Part shown: piece after piece, positions 63,802 to 64,000 of the stretch
Layout of the letters: each line of letters opens with the position of its first letter
How positions within the stretch are numbered: the first letter of the stretch is position 1
Source of the DNA: Pseudoalteromonas sp. H105
GTDB taxonomy: Bacteria > Pseudomonadota > Gammaproteobacteria > Enterobacterales > Alteromonadaceae
Length of the DNA: 64,000 bases
Assembly (NCBI RefSeq): GCF_001469215.1
Contig: NZ_LOFH01000015.1
Span: 1-64,000 of the forward strand
Direction: 5' to 3'
The notes under the pieces: model-generated
The model's input: only the letters and a program-made list of their open reading frames with translations
Told to the model about the DNA's origin: nothing
Databases searched by the model: none
Made by a program: the position numbers and the translations under genes

Positions 63802-64000
63802 ATGAATTTACACAGCGCACAAGAAATTATAGATGACATTAAAGCCGGTAAAATGGTTATTTTAATGGATGACGAAGACAGAGAAAATGAAGGCGATTTA
63901 ATTATTGCAGCTGAGCATATCAGTGCAGAAGCTATTAATTTTATGGCAACCCATGGACGCGGCCTTATCTGTTTAACGATGACCCAAGAGCGCTGTGAAC
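63802..64000 (+). CDS. ribB: 3,4-dihydroxy-2-butanone-4-phosphate synthase, 5' part
   Basis: The first 66 residues are inside the window. They read [19 protein letters not shown], then [20 protein letters not shown] with the acidic metal-binding stretch, and [19 protein letters not shown]. This is the RibB synthase; whether a GTP cyclohydrolase II (RibA) half follows, as is common in this gene order, cannot be seen. The 38 bases before it are too short for an FMN riboswitch, so control must come from the operon promoter. Confidence 0.93.
   Translation, partial: MNLHSAQEIIDDIKAGKMVILMDDEDRENEGDLIIAAEHISAEAINFMATHGRGLICLTMTQERCE

Overview
The window looks like a chromosomal segment from a marine gammaproteobacterium of the Alteromonadales, most likely Pseudoalteromonas. 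I infer this from moderately AT-rich DNA, the gammaproteobacterial gene set (thrLABC attenuator operon, RdgC, DinB with a LexA box, NrdR-RibD-RibE-RibB order) and the secreted peptidases, beta-glucosidases and TonB receptor. No alignment was run. I see no rRNA, tRNA, CRISPR array, prophage or complete insertion sequence.

Layout. 1-2.5 kb: a short repeat-rich stretch, a surface lipoprotein with Ig-like and BspA-type repeats, and an acetyltransferase. 3.1-10.7 kb: a histidine kinase / NtrC-type regulator pair facing a three-gene export cassette (HlyD-like adaptor, MacB-like ATPase, FtsX/MacB-type permease). The gap holds a perfect sigma-54 promoter match and an upstream dyad, so it reads as one regulatory unit. 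10.7-19 kb: a large HD-GYP sensor, a desaturase behind a heptanucleotide tandem repeat, small enzymes, a Na/phosphate symporter and a CynX-type exporter. 19.4-27.3 kb: TonB receptor, rhombotarget-like lipoprotein, ABC-F ATPase, endo/exonuclease/phosphatase protein, nitronate monooxygenase and NUDIX hydrolase.

27.4-35.1 kb: a beta-glucoside island. A LacI regulator, a GPH sugar transporter and a GH1 enzyme run leftward; a FucP/GluP-type transporter and a GH3 lipoprotein run rightward. Two identical LacI-type palindromes lie between them, each overlapping a plausible promoter. 35.3-39 kb: FAH hydrolase, aldo/keto reductase, thioesterase and SOS-controlled dinB. 39-50 kb: a peptide and carbon-salvage neighbourhood: CstA-type carrier, M17 aminopeptidase with a hairpin leader, chemoreceptor, DPP-IV, HIT protein, DUF442 phosphatase-like protein and M49-like metallopeptidase. 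50-54.6 kb: HDOD protein, RdgC, sensor kinase and a divergent single-domain response regulator. 54.6-64 kb: thrL-thrABC with a classical attenuator, a small membrane protein, glyA, and nrdR-ribD-ribE-ribB (the last cut by the window end).

The strongest leads for something not yet described are the sigma-54 export circuit, the hairpin covering the ribosome-binding site of the M17 peptidase, a 136-bp nested palindrome at 42.6 kb, the HD-GYP protein with a solute-binding domain placed within its Cache region, and the heptamer repeat before the desaturase.
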